Source of the DNA: Enterovibrio norvegicus_B
Lineage (GTDB): Bacteria; Pseudomonadota; Gammaproteobacteria; Enterobacterales; Vibrionaceae
Direction of reading: 5' to 3'
Assembly: GCF_002876705.1 (NCBI RefSeq)
Contig: NZ_MDAG01000057.1
Span: 708,458 to 772,457, forward strand
Length of the DNA stretch: 64,000 bases
The translations under genes were made by a program, and so were the position numbers. The stretch's first letter is position 1, and every line of letters begins with the position of its first letter. A model generated the notes under the pieces. The model saw nothing but the letters and a program-made list of their open reading frames with translations, did no database searches and was not told where the DNA came from. Positions 45,862 to 54,587 of the stretch are shown here, piece by piece.

Positions 45862-47156
45862 CATCGCTGATTCTTTTCGCGGGTTTCTTTAGCATGTTGC
45901 TCATTGGTGTTCCGATTGGTATCGCCCTTGGCTCTGCATCGCTTCTCGCCATTATGTACATCCCTTTTCTCAAGCCCGATTTGTATGCGCTTGGGCTCGT
46001 CAGTGGCATCAACAGCTTTACCTTGATTGCCGTGGTGTTGTTTACCCTCGCAGGCAATATCATGAGCAAGGGCGGGATTTCCAAACGCTTGATCGCCGTT
46101 GCTGATACTTTATTTGGGCGCGCACCTGGGGATTTAGGTACCGTCACGATCATGGCTTGTCTCTTCTTCGCTGCCATTTCTGGCACAGGCTCCGCCACTG
46201 TTGCCGCAGTGGGCCTCGCGATGATCCCCGCCCTCGTTCAGCGAGGGTATGACCGAGCTTATGCAGGCGCAATGGTTGCCAGTGCTGGCGGCTTGGGCGT
46301 GATGATTCCACCGTCGGTGGTCATGATTGTGTATGCGGTTGCGGCGGGCGTATCAGTGACGGCTTTGTTTATGGCAGGGATTCTGCCCGGTATCGTGATC
46401 GCCATTACTTTGATCACTTACAACTACTTTCACCGCAGACAAAACCGCCATGCTCACATGGTAGATACTCGAGCACCCGCGACATACAAAGAAATCTTCC
46501 ATGTACTCAATGAAGCAAAGCTCGCACTCATCATGCCCATTGTCATCCTCGGCGGCATCTATGGTGGCATTGTCACGCCAACAGAATCATCTGCCGTAGC
46601 AGTGGTGTATGCCTTGATCGTGTCTTGTTTGGTGTATCGCGAACTTCCGATGAAGCAGTTGCCTAAAATCATGCTGGAATCCGCCATGCTGGTTTCCGCG
46701 GTGTTAGTGATCATCGGGGCATCGGTGGCGTTTGGTCGCATCATCGCACTAGAGAAGATTCCAACTGAACTGGCTCAGTTCGTTCTATCAAGTACTGAAA
46801 ACAAATATCTCGTGCTCGTCGCAATACTCGTGTTGCTCCTCATCATCGGCACCTTCTTGGAAACGCTCGCCTCGATTGTCATTCTGACGCCAGTGTTATT
46901 GCCAGTTCTCACCAAGCTCGACGTTGATTTGGTGCATTTCGGTATCGTGATGATCGTCGCGCTCGCCATCGGTTTCGTGACACCTCCGCTTGGCGCAAAC
47001 CTCTTTATGGCGGCCCAAGTGGGAGAAATACCCTTCGAGAAAATAGCCAAGCGGATACTACCCTGGGTTATCACCTTGATCGGCGCGCTTCTTCTTATCA
47101 CGTTTATTCCGCAAATATCTCTGTTTTTGCCGGCGTACTTTCTTGGATATAAATAA
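45858..47156 (+). CDS. TRAP transporter large permease (DctM family)
   Basis: This 432-residue protein has about 12 helices and DctM marks such as AGNIMSKGGIS, AISGTGSATVAAVG, GGLGVMIPPSVVMI and, near the end, GFVTPPLGANLF. It starts with the four-base ATGA overlap with DctQ. It is the last recognisable gene of the catabolic operon; no terminator is obvious after it. Confidence 0.92.
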   Translation: MTSLILFAGFFSMLLIGVPIGIALGSASLLAIMYIPFLKPDLYALGLVSGINSFTLIAVVLFTLAGNIMSKGGISKRLIAVADTLFGRAPGDLGTVTIMACLFFAAISGTGSATVAAVGLAMIPALVQRGYDRAYAGAMVASAGGLGVMIPPSVVMIVYAVAAGVSVTALFMAGILPGIVIAITLITYNYFHRRQNRHAHMVDTRAPATYKEIFHVLNEAKLALIMPIVILGGIYGGIVTPTESSAVAVVYALIVSCLVYRELPMKQLPKIMLESAMLVSAVLVIIGASVAFGRIIALEKIPTELAQFVLSSTENKYLVLVAILVLLLIIGTFLETLASIVILTPVLLPVLTKLDVDLVHFGIVMIVALAIGFVTPPLGANLFMAAQVGEIPFEKIAKRILPWVITLIGALLLITFIPQISLFLPAYFLGYK

Positions 47157-47620
47157 GTCAAAGGTTGCGTTGAATGAGAAGGCGACGGCAGAGATGAGAA
47201 GTATTTCCGTTCACTGTGACATCGAAACAGAGACATTGTTTTTGATGTCGCAGTGATCTTGCTTCATAGATACCCAACCATTTCGTCCTATCCTCCCCAG
47301 ACCAATGGCGTTCAAATTTTAACCACAAGTGAAACACCATGAAAATAAATGGGAAATGGATGGGATGAGGATGAAAAATTAATGAGTGACGGGTAAAGCA
47401 TTAATGAGAAATTAATGAAAAAGTATTGCCTTGCGTATTCTCAAATAAACGACATTCTCATCACTTTAACGATTTAATATATATAGGCTCAGTTCGTCAC
47501 TTCTTAAAAGTTGACTTCCAAAAGAATCACCACAACAATGCCATGGTATTTATTTATTCGATAAATCAAATACACATAGTAATTACGTCATTAATTGGCT
47601 TCATTAAAAAAGGAAAGATT
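47157..47620 (+). promoter_or_regulatory. Control region of the peptide/export operon, with phased repeats
   Basis: About 460 bases without a gene. Three copies of ATTAATGA lie at 47378, 47400 and 47411, spaced 22 and 11 bases (two and one helical turns). Inverted copies TCATTAAT and TCATTAAA lie at 47589 and 47601, close to the peptide start. This is a candidate binding array for a regulator. Confidence 0.5.
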
Positions 47621-47743
47621 ATGAAAAAAATAAGCTTTGCTGCGAAAAAAGGACCTGTACTGGCTACGAAGCATAAAAAGCCTACTCATCCGCCTACGCC
47701 TCCTACGCCTCCTAATCCTGGCCCTTGTTGTGGTACACCTTAA
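47621..47743 (+). CDS. Proline-rich 40-residue peptide, candidate RiPP precursor
   Basis: The ATG at 47621 has AGGAAAG six bases upstream. The peptide has a basic N-terminal half (MKKISFAAKKGPVLATKHKK) with seven lysines and a proline-rich half with three Pro-Pro repeats that ends in PGPCCGTP. There is no double-glycine leader and no signal peptide. It lies in front of an export operon and next to acyl-modification genes, so it is a candidate precursor of a modified peptide. I know no named family for it. A hairpin behind it would keep transporter expression below precursor expression. Confidence 0.68.
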   Translation: MKKISFAAKKGPVLATKHKKPTHPPTPPTPPNPGPCCGTP

Positions 47744-47779
47744 TATACGCTAACGCTATATTAGGTATTAATAATAAAA

Positions 47780-47801
47780 TGGGGATGATGTTAAATCCCC
47801 A
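47780..47801 (+). terminator. Attenuator-like hairpin after the peptide gene
   Basis: TGGGGAT-GATGTTAA-ATCCCCA is a seven-base stem, followed after ten bases by a T-run. It sits between precursor and exporter genes, where partial termination is common in peptide operons. Confidence 0.55.
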
Positions 47802-47851
47802 CTTTACATATTTTTTGAGGAAATGGTTTTCCTCTAAACCCGGATCGGATT

Positions 47852-49558
47852 GTGACCCGAATTTCTTACTTATATAAGCTCATCTATAAAAAAAGAAAGT
47901 ATCATTCTTTATCTTTTCTACTGTTAGCTTTATTGCTAACAGCATTTCAAGCACCACTGCCCTACCTGTCAGGTCATCTCATTGACCAAGTGCTGCCTAG
48001 CGCAGATTCAGATTTACTGCTGAAGACCGTTTCATTGCTCGCCATTCTTTACAGCGGTTATTTGGTGACCAGTTATGTTAACGCGCGATTTCGTCTAAAG
48101 GTACGCGAAGATATAATGATTGATTTTAATCAGGATGTAATTAAAAGCATTCTGGGTTTGAATTTTAATCAGCGACTAAAAATCAACAACGGTGACCTGC
48201 TCTCGCGCGTCACAAGGGATATAGACCAGTTTGAAGTCATCATGCCTTATGGGCTATCAAGCGCTATTCACCATCTCGTCTTATCGCTCGTTTTATTAGT
48301 GATCGTTTTTTTCATGAATTGGCAATTAAGTGCCATTCTTCTTGTCTTGTTACCCGCAGCTATCCTTGTTTACATGCGATTTGACAGTGCTCTATGGTCA
48401 TCGTCTAAAGATGAAACGGATGCCTCCGCAACAAAATTCACTGTCGTACAAGAAACCATTGAAGCTGATGCAGAAATAAAAATATATGATGCTGGCAATT
48501 TCTTTTCGAAATATTGCCGAAAAGCCGTTGAAGATTTAGAGCGAAAGCGCTTCACCCGTCAGTTATATGATACCAAAGTGAGCATGATTATTATGGGGAT
48601 CCCCATGCTAGCCGTGGTTATCATTTGGTATCTTGGCGGTGCGATGGTCATTGAAGAACAGTTGACCGTGGGCTTAATCATCACCTATACGGCAACACTC
48701 AACTTGATGGTGCCTTCACTGATTAGGATCATTGAGTTTGCTTCAAGTATGCCTAACGAATTGACGGCGTTAATGCGCGTAAAAGAACTGGATGATTTAG
48801 CGCAAGCGCAATCTCAGCAAGATGCGGTTGACCGCGTGAGTGCCGATATCGACCCATCAACCACCATTGCGTCGATGCGTTTAGAGGGGATGAGTTTTTC
48901 CTACCAGCACGACTACCCTTTATTCACCGAGCTAGATTTGTCTTTCAATAAAGGCCAAGCACATTTGATTAACGGCGGTAACGGGGCTGGAAAATCAACG
49001 CTACTCACCATTCTAAGCGGAGAGCTCAAACCGCAATCAGGGCACATTGCACTCGACACTATACGCCTAAATGCCCTACCAAGCCGGTCTCAGTGGATTT
49101 CGATGGTGCCACAAAAGATCCACATCATTTCTGACTCCATTCGTAACAACGTGACGTTTGGCATAGACGTTGAGCAAGAAAAGATTCAAGCCGCCCTCTC
49201 TTTGGTGGGGCTCGATAAGTGGGTTGAGCGCCTCGACCAAGGCATTGATCATGTCATTAAAAATGCGCATTCAGAGCTATCAGGAGGCCAAGTCCAAAAA
49301 CTAGGTCTCGCGCGTGCATTACTGCGCGATACACCGATTTTGCTAATGGACGAGCCGACGAATAACTTAGACAGTGAAGCGGTAACCCTGCTGATTGATG
49401 TTATACGTTCCCTAAAGCAGTCAAAAATTGTGGTGATTGTCAGCCATGATGACCGCCTATTTGAAGCGGTTGATCGCATCGTCTATCTGGAGAATGACAG
49501 CTTAAGTAACGCCACTCGCGTGACTGAAACTGCGCTAAAAAAGGCTAACCAAGCGTAG
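47852..49558 (+). CDS. ABC exporter, membrane domain fused to ATPase
   Basis: This 568-residue half-transporter has a six-helix membrane domain (about 15-300) and an ATPase with Walker A GGNGAGKST (about 371), signature LSGGQVQKLGLARALL and Walker B ILLMDEPTNNLD. It has no N-terminal C39 peptidase, so any precursor cleavage must be done elsewhere. The start appears to be GTG at 47852; no ATG start fits. It follows the small peptide by about 110 bases and is the natural candidate for its export. Confidence 0.85.
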   Translation: MTRISYLYKLIYKKRKYHSLSFLLLALLLTAFQAPLPYLSGHLIDQVLPSADSDLLLKTVSLLAILYSGYLVTSYVNARFRLKVREDIMIDFNQDVIKSILGLNFNQRLKINNGDLLSRVTRDIDQFEVIMPYGLSSAIHHLVLSLVLLVIVFFMNWQLSAILLVLLPAAILVYMRFDSALWSSSKDETDASATKFTVVQETIEADAEIKIYDAGNFFSKYCRKAVEDLERKRFTRQLYDTKVSMIIMGIPMLAVVIIWYLGGAMVIEEQLTVGLIITYTATLNLMVPSLIRIIEFASSMPNELTALMRVKELDDLAQAQSQQDAVDRVSADIDPSTTIASMRLEGMSFSYQHDYPLFTELDLSFNKGQAHLINGGNGAGKSTLLTILSGELKPQSGHIALDTIRLNALPSRSQWISMVPQKIHIISDSIRNNVTFGIDVEQEKIQAALSLVGLDKWVERLDQGIDHVIKNAHSELSGGQVQKLGLARALLRDTPILLMDEPTNNLDSEAVTLLIDVIRSLKQSKIVVIVSHDDRLFEAVDRIVYLENDSLSNATRVTETALKKANQA

Positions 49559-49750
49559 GTTCGTTTAACCAAGAAGCGTCATCCGTTCTCACTCGCTGAC
49601 AAAGACTGAATGTTTAAGCGAAACTGAGACTTATGTTCGACACGCGAAGCGATATACTCCCCAAATGGCCTCTTAACGATATAAGAGTGAAAAGCGCTAA
49701 CATCCTCGTCATTGATGAGCAGTAGGGATAGAGAATTGAGAGCACCTCTT
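49559..49750 (+). other. Short gap between ABC exporter and adaptor genes
   Basis: About 190 bases. The adaptor frame is open back to 49712 (TTG) and 49715 (ATG), so part of this may be coding. A separate promoter here is possible, but no clear one was seen. Confidence 0.35.
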
Positions 49751-50866
49751 ATGAAATTGAAGCAGTCTAGTAGGCAATCCGTGAGAGGCTACTTCAAGAG
49801 CACTTTCGCTATCCTTATTCTGGTTTCTGCTGCTGCCACAGGCTACTTTTTCTATCAACAGCCCCCTCTGGAAGTGTCAGGCGTGCAAGTGCAACGCAAT
49901 GACATGGCCTACATCATTCGAGTAACGGGAGAAGTGATCAATGATCGCACCGTTACTTTGACGGCCTTAGTGAACGGTCGCGTCGAACAGGTCTTTGTTG
50001 CTCATGGTGATTTGGTCAACAAAGATGACACCTTGGCCGCCATGGATAACCGCGCCTCAATCACCCGACTAAAACGCGCTAAAGCCGTCGTTCAGCAAGA
50101 AACTGTGCATTTAAGAGAGCAACAACAGCGTTACAACAGATTATCCGAGTTATCTGACAGAAAACTGGTGTCAGTTGAAGCGTTAGACCAAGCGCAGTAT
50201 GAATTGGAGAAAGCAAAATCCGCCGTTGCGATTGCCCAAGCTGACGCCCAAATGCGTGTACTTGAACAAGATTGGCAAAAGCTAAACGCCCCTTTCGACG
50301 CCGTTATCGTGGATAAGTGGACCGAGTCTGGACAATGGGTCGAAGCCGGTACGGATCTTTTCCAACTCGTCGCGATTGAGGGATGGGAAATTGAAGCGAA
50401 TCTGGATGCCGTTGATACAGGAAGAATTCACGTTGGTCAGTTGGTTAACGTTTCATCAGATGCCTTTCCCAACCAGCGCTGGCAAACGCAAATTCATTGG
50501 ATTGGCCCCGCTATCGAGCGTACATCAGCACGCCACTTAAATACGTTTCCAGTACGCATGGGGTTAGGCGCCGATGCCCCTAAACTTCTGCTCGGGCAAC
50601 AACTGGATATTGAAATCGTGATAGAAGAACGAGGCGATGTGCTTAGATTGCCCTACAGCGCCCTGCGTGAACGCGAACCTGGGCACTTTGAAGTTGCATT
50701 GGTAGAGCAAGGCGTCATTCGTTTACAACCTGTCGAATCAGGATTAGAAACGGACACACATGTTGAAATCCTCAGCGGCGTTCAAGAAGGACAACAGGTT
50801 GCCCTGTTTGATAGCGGGTATCTTGAAAATGGGCGTACAGCAAGGTTTATAACGAACAATGATTAA
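49751..50866 (+). CDS. HlyD/MacA-type membrane fusion (adaptor) protein
   Basis: This protein of about 371 residues has a short cytoplasmic start, one membrane helix (about 20-36), a lipoyl-type barrel half, a coiled-coil hairpin with LREQQQRYNRLSELSDRKLV, a second lipoyl half (NAPFDAVIVDKWTESGQWV) and a beta-barrel domain. The start at 49751 has GAGAG upstream; 49715 is the alternative. The last eight bases overlap the ATPase gene. It should link the MacB-like pair to a TolC-type channel, which is not encoded here. Confidence 0.82.
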   Translation: MKLKQSSRQSVRGYFKSTFAILILVSAAATGYFFYQQPPLEVSGVQVQRNDMAYIIRVTGEVINDRTVTLTALVNGRVEQVFVAHGDLVNKDDTLAAMDNRASITRLKRAKAVVQQETVHLREQQQRYNRLSELSDRKLVSVEALDQAQYELEKAKSAVAIAQADAQMRVLEQDWQKLNAPFDAVIVDKWTESGQWVEAGTDLFQLVAIEGWEIEANLDAVDTGRIHVGQLVNVSSDAFPNQRWQTQIHWIGPAIERTSARHLNTFPVRMGLGADAPKLLLGQQLDIEIVIEERGDVLRLPYSALREREPGHFEVALVEQGVIRLQPVESGLETDTHVEILSGVQEGQQVALFDSGYLENGRTARFITNND

Positions 50867-51521
50867 AATTGAATCCTTGTATAAATCTTATTTTCGAGGG
50901 GACGTCCCGTTACCTATCATCCAAGGTGTTGACCTGACTATCGCGCAGGGAGAATTCGTGACCATAATGGGTGCCTCTGGTTCAGGAAAAAGCACCCTTC
51001 TCAACATTATTGGCTGCTTAGACAACGCCGACAACGGCACCTACCATTTGGACGGCACCGCCGTTCATCTAACGGGGGATGATGGGCTCGCAGCGCTTCG
51101 TTCATCGTTAATTGGATTCATCTTTCAATCGTTTAATTTGTTATCACGCCGTGATGCTTTAGCAAACGTCATGCTTCCTTTGGTCTATCAAGGCACCCCG
51201 TCTTCACAGCGCAAAGCCATGGCTTTATCTGCACTCGAACGAGTGGGCCTCGCCGATCGCGCAACGCATTTCCCGAATCAACTCTCCGGTGGACAGCAAC
51301 AACGTGTGGCGATTGCTCGAGCGTTAGTGAACAAGCCAAAATTACTGATCGCAGATGAGCCAACTGGCGCATTAGACAGCCAAACTGGGCAGCAGGTGAT
51401 GGATTTGTTCAAAGCGCTACATGCTGACGGGCATACCATTGTCATGGTCACTCACGATGCACATTTGGCCGAAGCGGCTGACAGAGTGGTACACATGCGA
51501 GACGGCAGGATAGTGACATGA
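50859..51521 (+). CDS. MacB-type ABC transporter ATPase
   Basis: This 220-residue ATPase has Walker A GASGSGKST (about 39), signature LSGGQQQRVAIARALV and Walker B LLIADEPTGALDS. It overlaps the adaptor by eight bases and the permease by four (ATGA). The three-gene adaptor/ATPase/permease set is the MacAB-like tripartite pattern, also used in peptide export systems such as that for darobactin. Confidence 0.9.
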   Translation: MIKIESLYKSYFRGDVPLPIIQGVDLTIAQGEFVTIMGASGSGKSTLLNIIGCLDNADNGTYHLDGTAVHLTGDDGLAALRSSLIGFIFQSFNLLSRRDALANVMLPLVYQGTPSSQRKAMALSALERVGLADRATHFPNQLSGGQQQRVAIARALVNKPKLLIADEPTGALDSQTGQQVMDLFKALHADGHTIVMVTHDAHLAEAADRVVHMRDGRIVT

Positions 51522-52762
51522 AAACACTCCGCATCCTGCCCGACTTGTTTAAAGAAGCACGGCTGGCCATGCTCGCTAATTGGGGCAGATCCATGCTGAG
51601 TATGATTGGCATTGCGGTCGGTATCGCCGCAGTGATGACGGTTGATACCGTCAGCACCGGTGGCAAAGCATTCGTCATGCAGGAATTAGAGACGTTTGGC
51701 CTGAAATCTGTTTGGGTATATCGGGCGTATAGCAGCAAAGACCCGCACCAGCGAATACGCACTGGAACAGGCATCAACAACAACGATTTAATCGCCCTTC
51801 AAGGTGACTGTTGTCCTTCCGTCAGTCTCATCAGTCCTGTTGTAAACCCGAGAGGTCCAGCCCCTGTCGTTCAAGCGGGTAATCGTTACAACAACGCGCA
51901 AGTCATCGGCGTTAATGTCGATTACCTCGCCATCAACAATGACCAGCTACGCATTGGAAGAGGCCTTCGAGAAGTAGAAATCAGAAATCGTAGACCAGTC
52001 GCCGTTATCGGTGAAACCGTGGCCTCAGACCTGTTTCCCGGAATGCCTAATCCCTTAGGTCGCACACTCAGAATCTCAGGTCGTGAATATCAGGTTGTTG
52101 GTATTCTGCGATCTAAAAGTCGAGATTTACTCGCGAGCATCGGCTCTGCAGGCGGGGATGTGAATAATCGCATTTTAGTGAGCTACCCGCTTGTTCAAAC
52201 TCTGAATGGAAATAGCGACGTTAACTACCTACAAGTTGAAGCCACGTCGGTCGAAGCCGCTGAAGCCGCCGCTGATCAGCTAAAAGGGGTGCTCTCACGA
52301 CGCTATCAAGGCGTGTTTGAATATCAAAGTGAAACCCTCGCGTCATACATCAAAACCACAGATAACATTCTTGGCGGTGTCACCATTATTGGCATTATTG
52401 CCGCCTCTAGCGCGTTGATCGTAGGGGCAATAGGTGTCGCCGGCATCATGAGTACAGCGGTTGCTGAACGGACAAGAGAAATCGGTATTCGTGCAGCAAT
52501 TGGCGCGCATCGCAGCCATATCATGGTGCAATTTATTGTCGAATCAGTGCTCATTTGTTTGATTGGTGGCCTTGCGGGATTGGCTGTGGGGATGCTCATT
52601 GGGGTTGTTTTAGCCGTTTTTATCGGCTTCCCATTATTTCCGGGAATGTTAGGCATCAGTATTGCCCTTTGTGTATCAATTTTGGTTGGATTGGTTGCGG
52701 GGTATGTGCCTGCGCGAAGAGCGGCTCAAATGAAGCCAGTGGATGCGCTCAGGGATGCGTGA
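51518..52762 (+). CDS. MacB-type ABC transporter permease
   Basis: This 414-residue FtsX-like permease has one helix at about 22-42, a large periplasmic domain, and three C-terminal helices after about 285, ending in YVPARRAAQMKPVDALRDA, the usual MacB C-terminus. It completes the tripartite exporter. The stop lies nine bases from the stop of a convergent gene, and no terminator is visible between them. Confidence 0.9.
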   Translation: MKTLRILPDLFKEARLAMLANWGRSMLSMIGIAVGIAAVMTVDTVSTGGKAFVMQELETFGLKSVWVYRAYSSKDPHQRIRTGTGINNNDLIALQGDCCPSVSLISPVVNPRGPAPVVQAGNRYNNAQVIGVNVDYLAINNDQLRIGRGLREVEIRNRRPVAVIGETVASDLFPGMPNPLGRTLRISGREYQVVGILRSKSRDLLASIGSAGGDVNNRILVSYPLVQTLNGNSDVNYLQVEATSVEAAEAAADQLKGVLSRRYQGVFEYQSETLASYIKTTDNILGGVTIIGIIAASSALIVGAIGVAGIMSTAVAERTREIGIRAAIGAHRSHIMVQFIVESVLICLIGGLAGLAVGMLIGVVLAVFIGFPLFPGMLGISIALCVSILVGLVAGYVPARRAAQMKPVDALRDA

Positions 52763-52771
52763 ACAAGCCTT

Positions 52772-53377
52772 TTAGCTCATGCTAGCCTGTCTCTGTTCAT
52801 AGTCCGAGGCAGAGAGAATAAGGACATTTCTTGTGAGGTGAACAATCCAAACAAAGAGCACGGATTCAAACAGGTTGTAAGCAACAGCAAGGACCATTGA
52901 GAAGATAAAAAACTCTAATGAGTGCCAACCTAACGGTCTGTTTTCCCCGTGAACGGTCCAGAAAAGTGCAGAAGAAAGGAAGATTGCTGCCCAAGCAGGC
53001 AGCACCAACAACAATGTGCTAATCAGAAATACTCGCCAAATCAGCTCTTCATAACACGTTATCCCAACTTGGAATAAGAGATAAGGCCTGTTCTCTTTAA
53101 GGCACGTCAACCCGCGCATACTGTTTAACATGAATGCTTTTGGTTGAGGTGAACTCAAGGGTAATCCCGCGAACAGCAAACCGATACCGACACATGCCCC
53201 ACCGACAATCATCGTAAAAAATTGAGTCAGAGACGCAAACTGCCAATCCACAAAGAAAACCACGGTGTAGGCAAGGACGGGGAGCATGAACATGAAGCCA
53301 AGGCGATCGCCGATAACTCGCGGGTATAAAAAAGAGACGCAAACAACAAACGTAAGCAGTAAAGCAAGTAGGCCCAC
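52772..53377 (-). CDS. CPBP-family intramembrane metalloprotease
   Basis: This 201-residue membrane protein has about six helices and the CPBP signature: Glu110-Glu111 and Arg115 in EELIWR, His143 in FWTVHGE, and His180/Asn184 in VHLTRN. Such proteases (type II CAAX/Rce1 fold) occur in bacteriocin loci as immunity or maturation factors. It starts with GTG at 53377, three bases after the acyltransferase stop, and is the last gene of the acyl-modification operon. It could cleave the peptide precursor or protect the producer. Confidence 0.85.
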   Translation of the reverse strand: MGLLALLLTFVVCVSFLYPRVIGDRLGFMFMLPVLAYTVVFFVDWQFASLTQFFTMIVGGACVGIGLLFAGLPLSSPQPKAFMLNSMRGLTCLKENRPYLLFQVGITCYEELIWRVFLISTLLLVLPAWAAIFLSSALFWTVHGENRPLGWHSLEFFIFSMVLAVAYNLFESVLFVWIVHLTRNVLILSASDYEQRQASMS

Positions 53378-53379
53378 GC

Positions 53380-53994
53380 TTAGAATAGGCCTTTCTTAAA
53401 GTGGCGGCGCAACACACCATCTTTGTGTTTTTGTAAAAATGCCCGGAAGTCATCTGAGAACATGGCATAAAGATGGTAGTCGTTCCATCCATCGCCAACT
53501 CGCACGTAGTTTTTTAGCACACCTTCTTTAATGCCCCCAAACTCTGCCAGACTCATTGAATTTTCATTCCCCGACAAAACGTAACCAAAAATCTTATGTA
53601 AATTCATCACATTAAAAGCCATTTGAAGGCTGAGCAGCGCGATTTCAGGCCCGAACACACTGGTACGATACTCGGCTTCCCCGACCAAATAGCGAAGGTC
53701 TGCAGTGCGGCTTTTCCAATCAATGTTATTGAACCAGACCATCCCGATTGGCTTGCCACTTTTAACAGAACAGACCAACCCCAAGAGGTTGTCAGCACCA
53801 TAAACAGTCGCGTTCTGTTCTAGCCAGGTCATCGCTTGTTCCTGAGCGCCGTTAACAAAGGTTGAACTGTCAAAAACAGTCGAATTCAGGTAAGGATCAT
53901 CTAGCCAGCGAGTAATGGTATCCAGATCTTCGAGATTGGGGCGACGTATAGCGCAATAGATTCCACGAACACTGTCAAACACGTTTATCCTCAC
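53380..53994 (-). CDS. GNAT-family acyltransferase 1
   Basis: This 204-residue GNAT has an N-terminal AIRRPNLEDLDTITRWLDDP segment and a RimJ-like core (ADLRYLVGEAEYRTSVFGPEI, NLHKIFGYVLSGNENSMSLA). It overlaps the second GNAT by 20 bases. In an operon with an acyl carrier protein it may use acyl-ACP rather than acetyl-CoA, as GNAT maturases of lipidated ribosomal peptides do; that is inference. Confidence 0.8.
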   Translation of the reverse strand: MRINVFDSVRGIYCAIRRPNLEDLDTITRWLDDPYLNSTVFDSSTFVNGAQEQAMTWLEQNATVYGADNLLGLVCSVKSGKPIGMVWFNNIDWKSRTADLRYLVGEAEYRTSVFGPEIALLSLQMAFNVMNLHKIFGYVLSGNENSMSLAEFGGIKEGVLKNYVRVGDGWNDYHLYAMFSDDFRAFLQKHKDGVLRRHFKKGLF

Positions 53995-54436
53995 TTCCCA
54001 TCATGATTAAGTCGCAATATGTCCCTTCAACAAACAACTGATCTCTTAAACGCGCTTCTTCGGTGAAACCTAAACGCGTTAAGCAATCTAGCTCCAGCTG
54101 TTCATGGGGAAGTAACTGCAGGTAATATTTTCCGATATCGTAGTGTTCAGATAACCAGCTCAACACAGACTGCACTTCTTTGTCAGCCATGCTACTGAGC
54201 AAATGGAAATCAAGATAGGCGATGCCATGAAACATGGCTTTTATTCTGATAAATCCCACGTTGATCGTGTCATTAAAAACAACAAAATCCCCCTCTCCCA
54301 ACGCGGAATCAAGTTCTGACATTGAACAACCAAGAGGATACGCTGAATTTTTATAACTCGAGCACCTAAAACGGGATGGCGTTACATCAATAAAGTCATT
54401 TACCGTTGCTAATCTAAAGGACACTAAAATCCCCAC
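53975..54436 (-). CDS. GNAT-family acyltransferase 2
   Basis: This protein of about 153 residues shows a GNAT-like ending (LQLLPHEQLELDCLTRLGFTEEARLRDQLFVEGTYCDLIMM) but a weakly conserved core. The start appears to be GTG at 54436 without a clear ribosome-binding site. The pairing of two GNATs may reflect two acylation sites or a degenerate second copy. Confidence 0.68.
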   Translation of the reverse strand: MGILVSFRLATVNDFIDVTPSRFRCSSYKNSAYPLGCSMSELDSALGEGDFVVFNDTINVGFIRIKAMFHGIAYLDFHLLSSMADKEVQSVLSWLSEHYDIGKYYLQLLPHEQLELDCLTRLGFTEEARLRDQLFVEGTYCDLIMMGSEDKRV

Positions 54437-54587
54437 TCATATTGTTTAACGCATGATGAAACAACGTCCAAAATGTCTATCACACGACAGTTGAAGTTTA
54501 CCCAAACGACGTCCATGTACTCGAATTCACCTTGTATAGGCATGCAGCAATTTGATGATTGGGCGAATAAAAAGGATACGCCTGCTC
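54437..54587 (-). other. Gap of 151 bases within the acyl-modification operon
   Basis: The operon is otherwise tight. A frame of 39 codons (54543 to 54424, starting MPIQGEFEYMDVV) fills most of the gap and runs into GNAT 2, but it has no ribosome-binding site. Confidence 0.3.

Noticed and set aside
47426..47620. N-terminal extension of the small peptide frame
   Set aside because: The upstream part has AT-rich, random-looking composition and no start signal; the internal ATG at 47621 has a good ribosome-binding site.
54424..54543. 39-residue frame between the dehydratase and GNAT 2 genes as a second peptide precursor
   Set aside because: There is no ribosome-binding site and no resemblance to the first peptide. 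It is kept only as a note on the gap.
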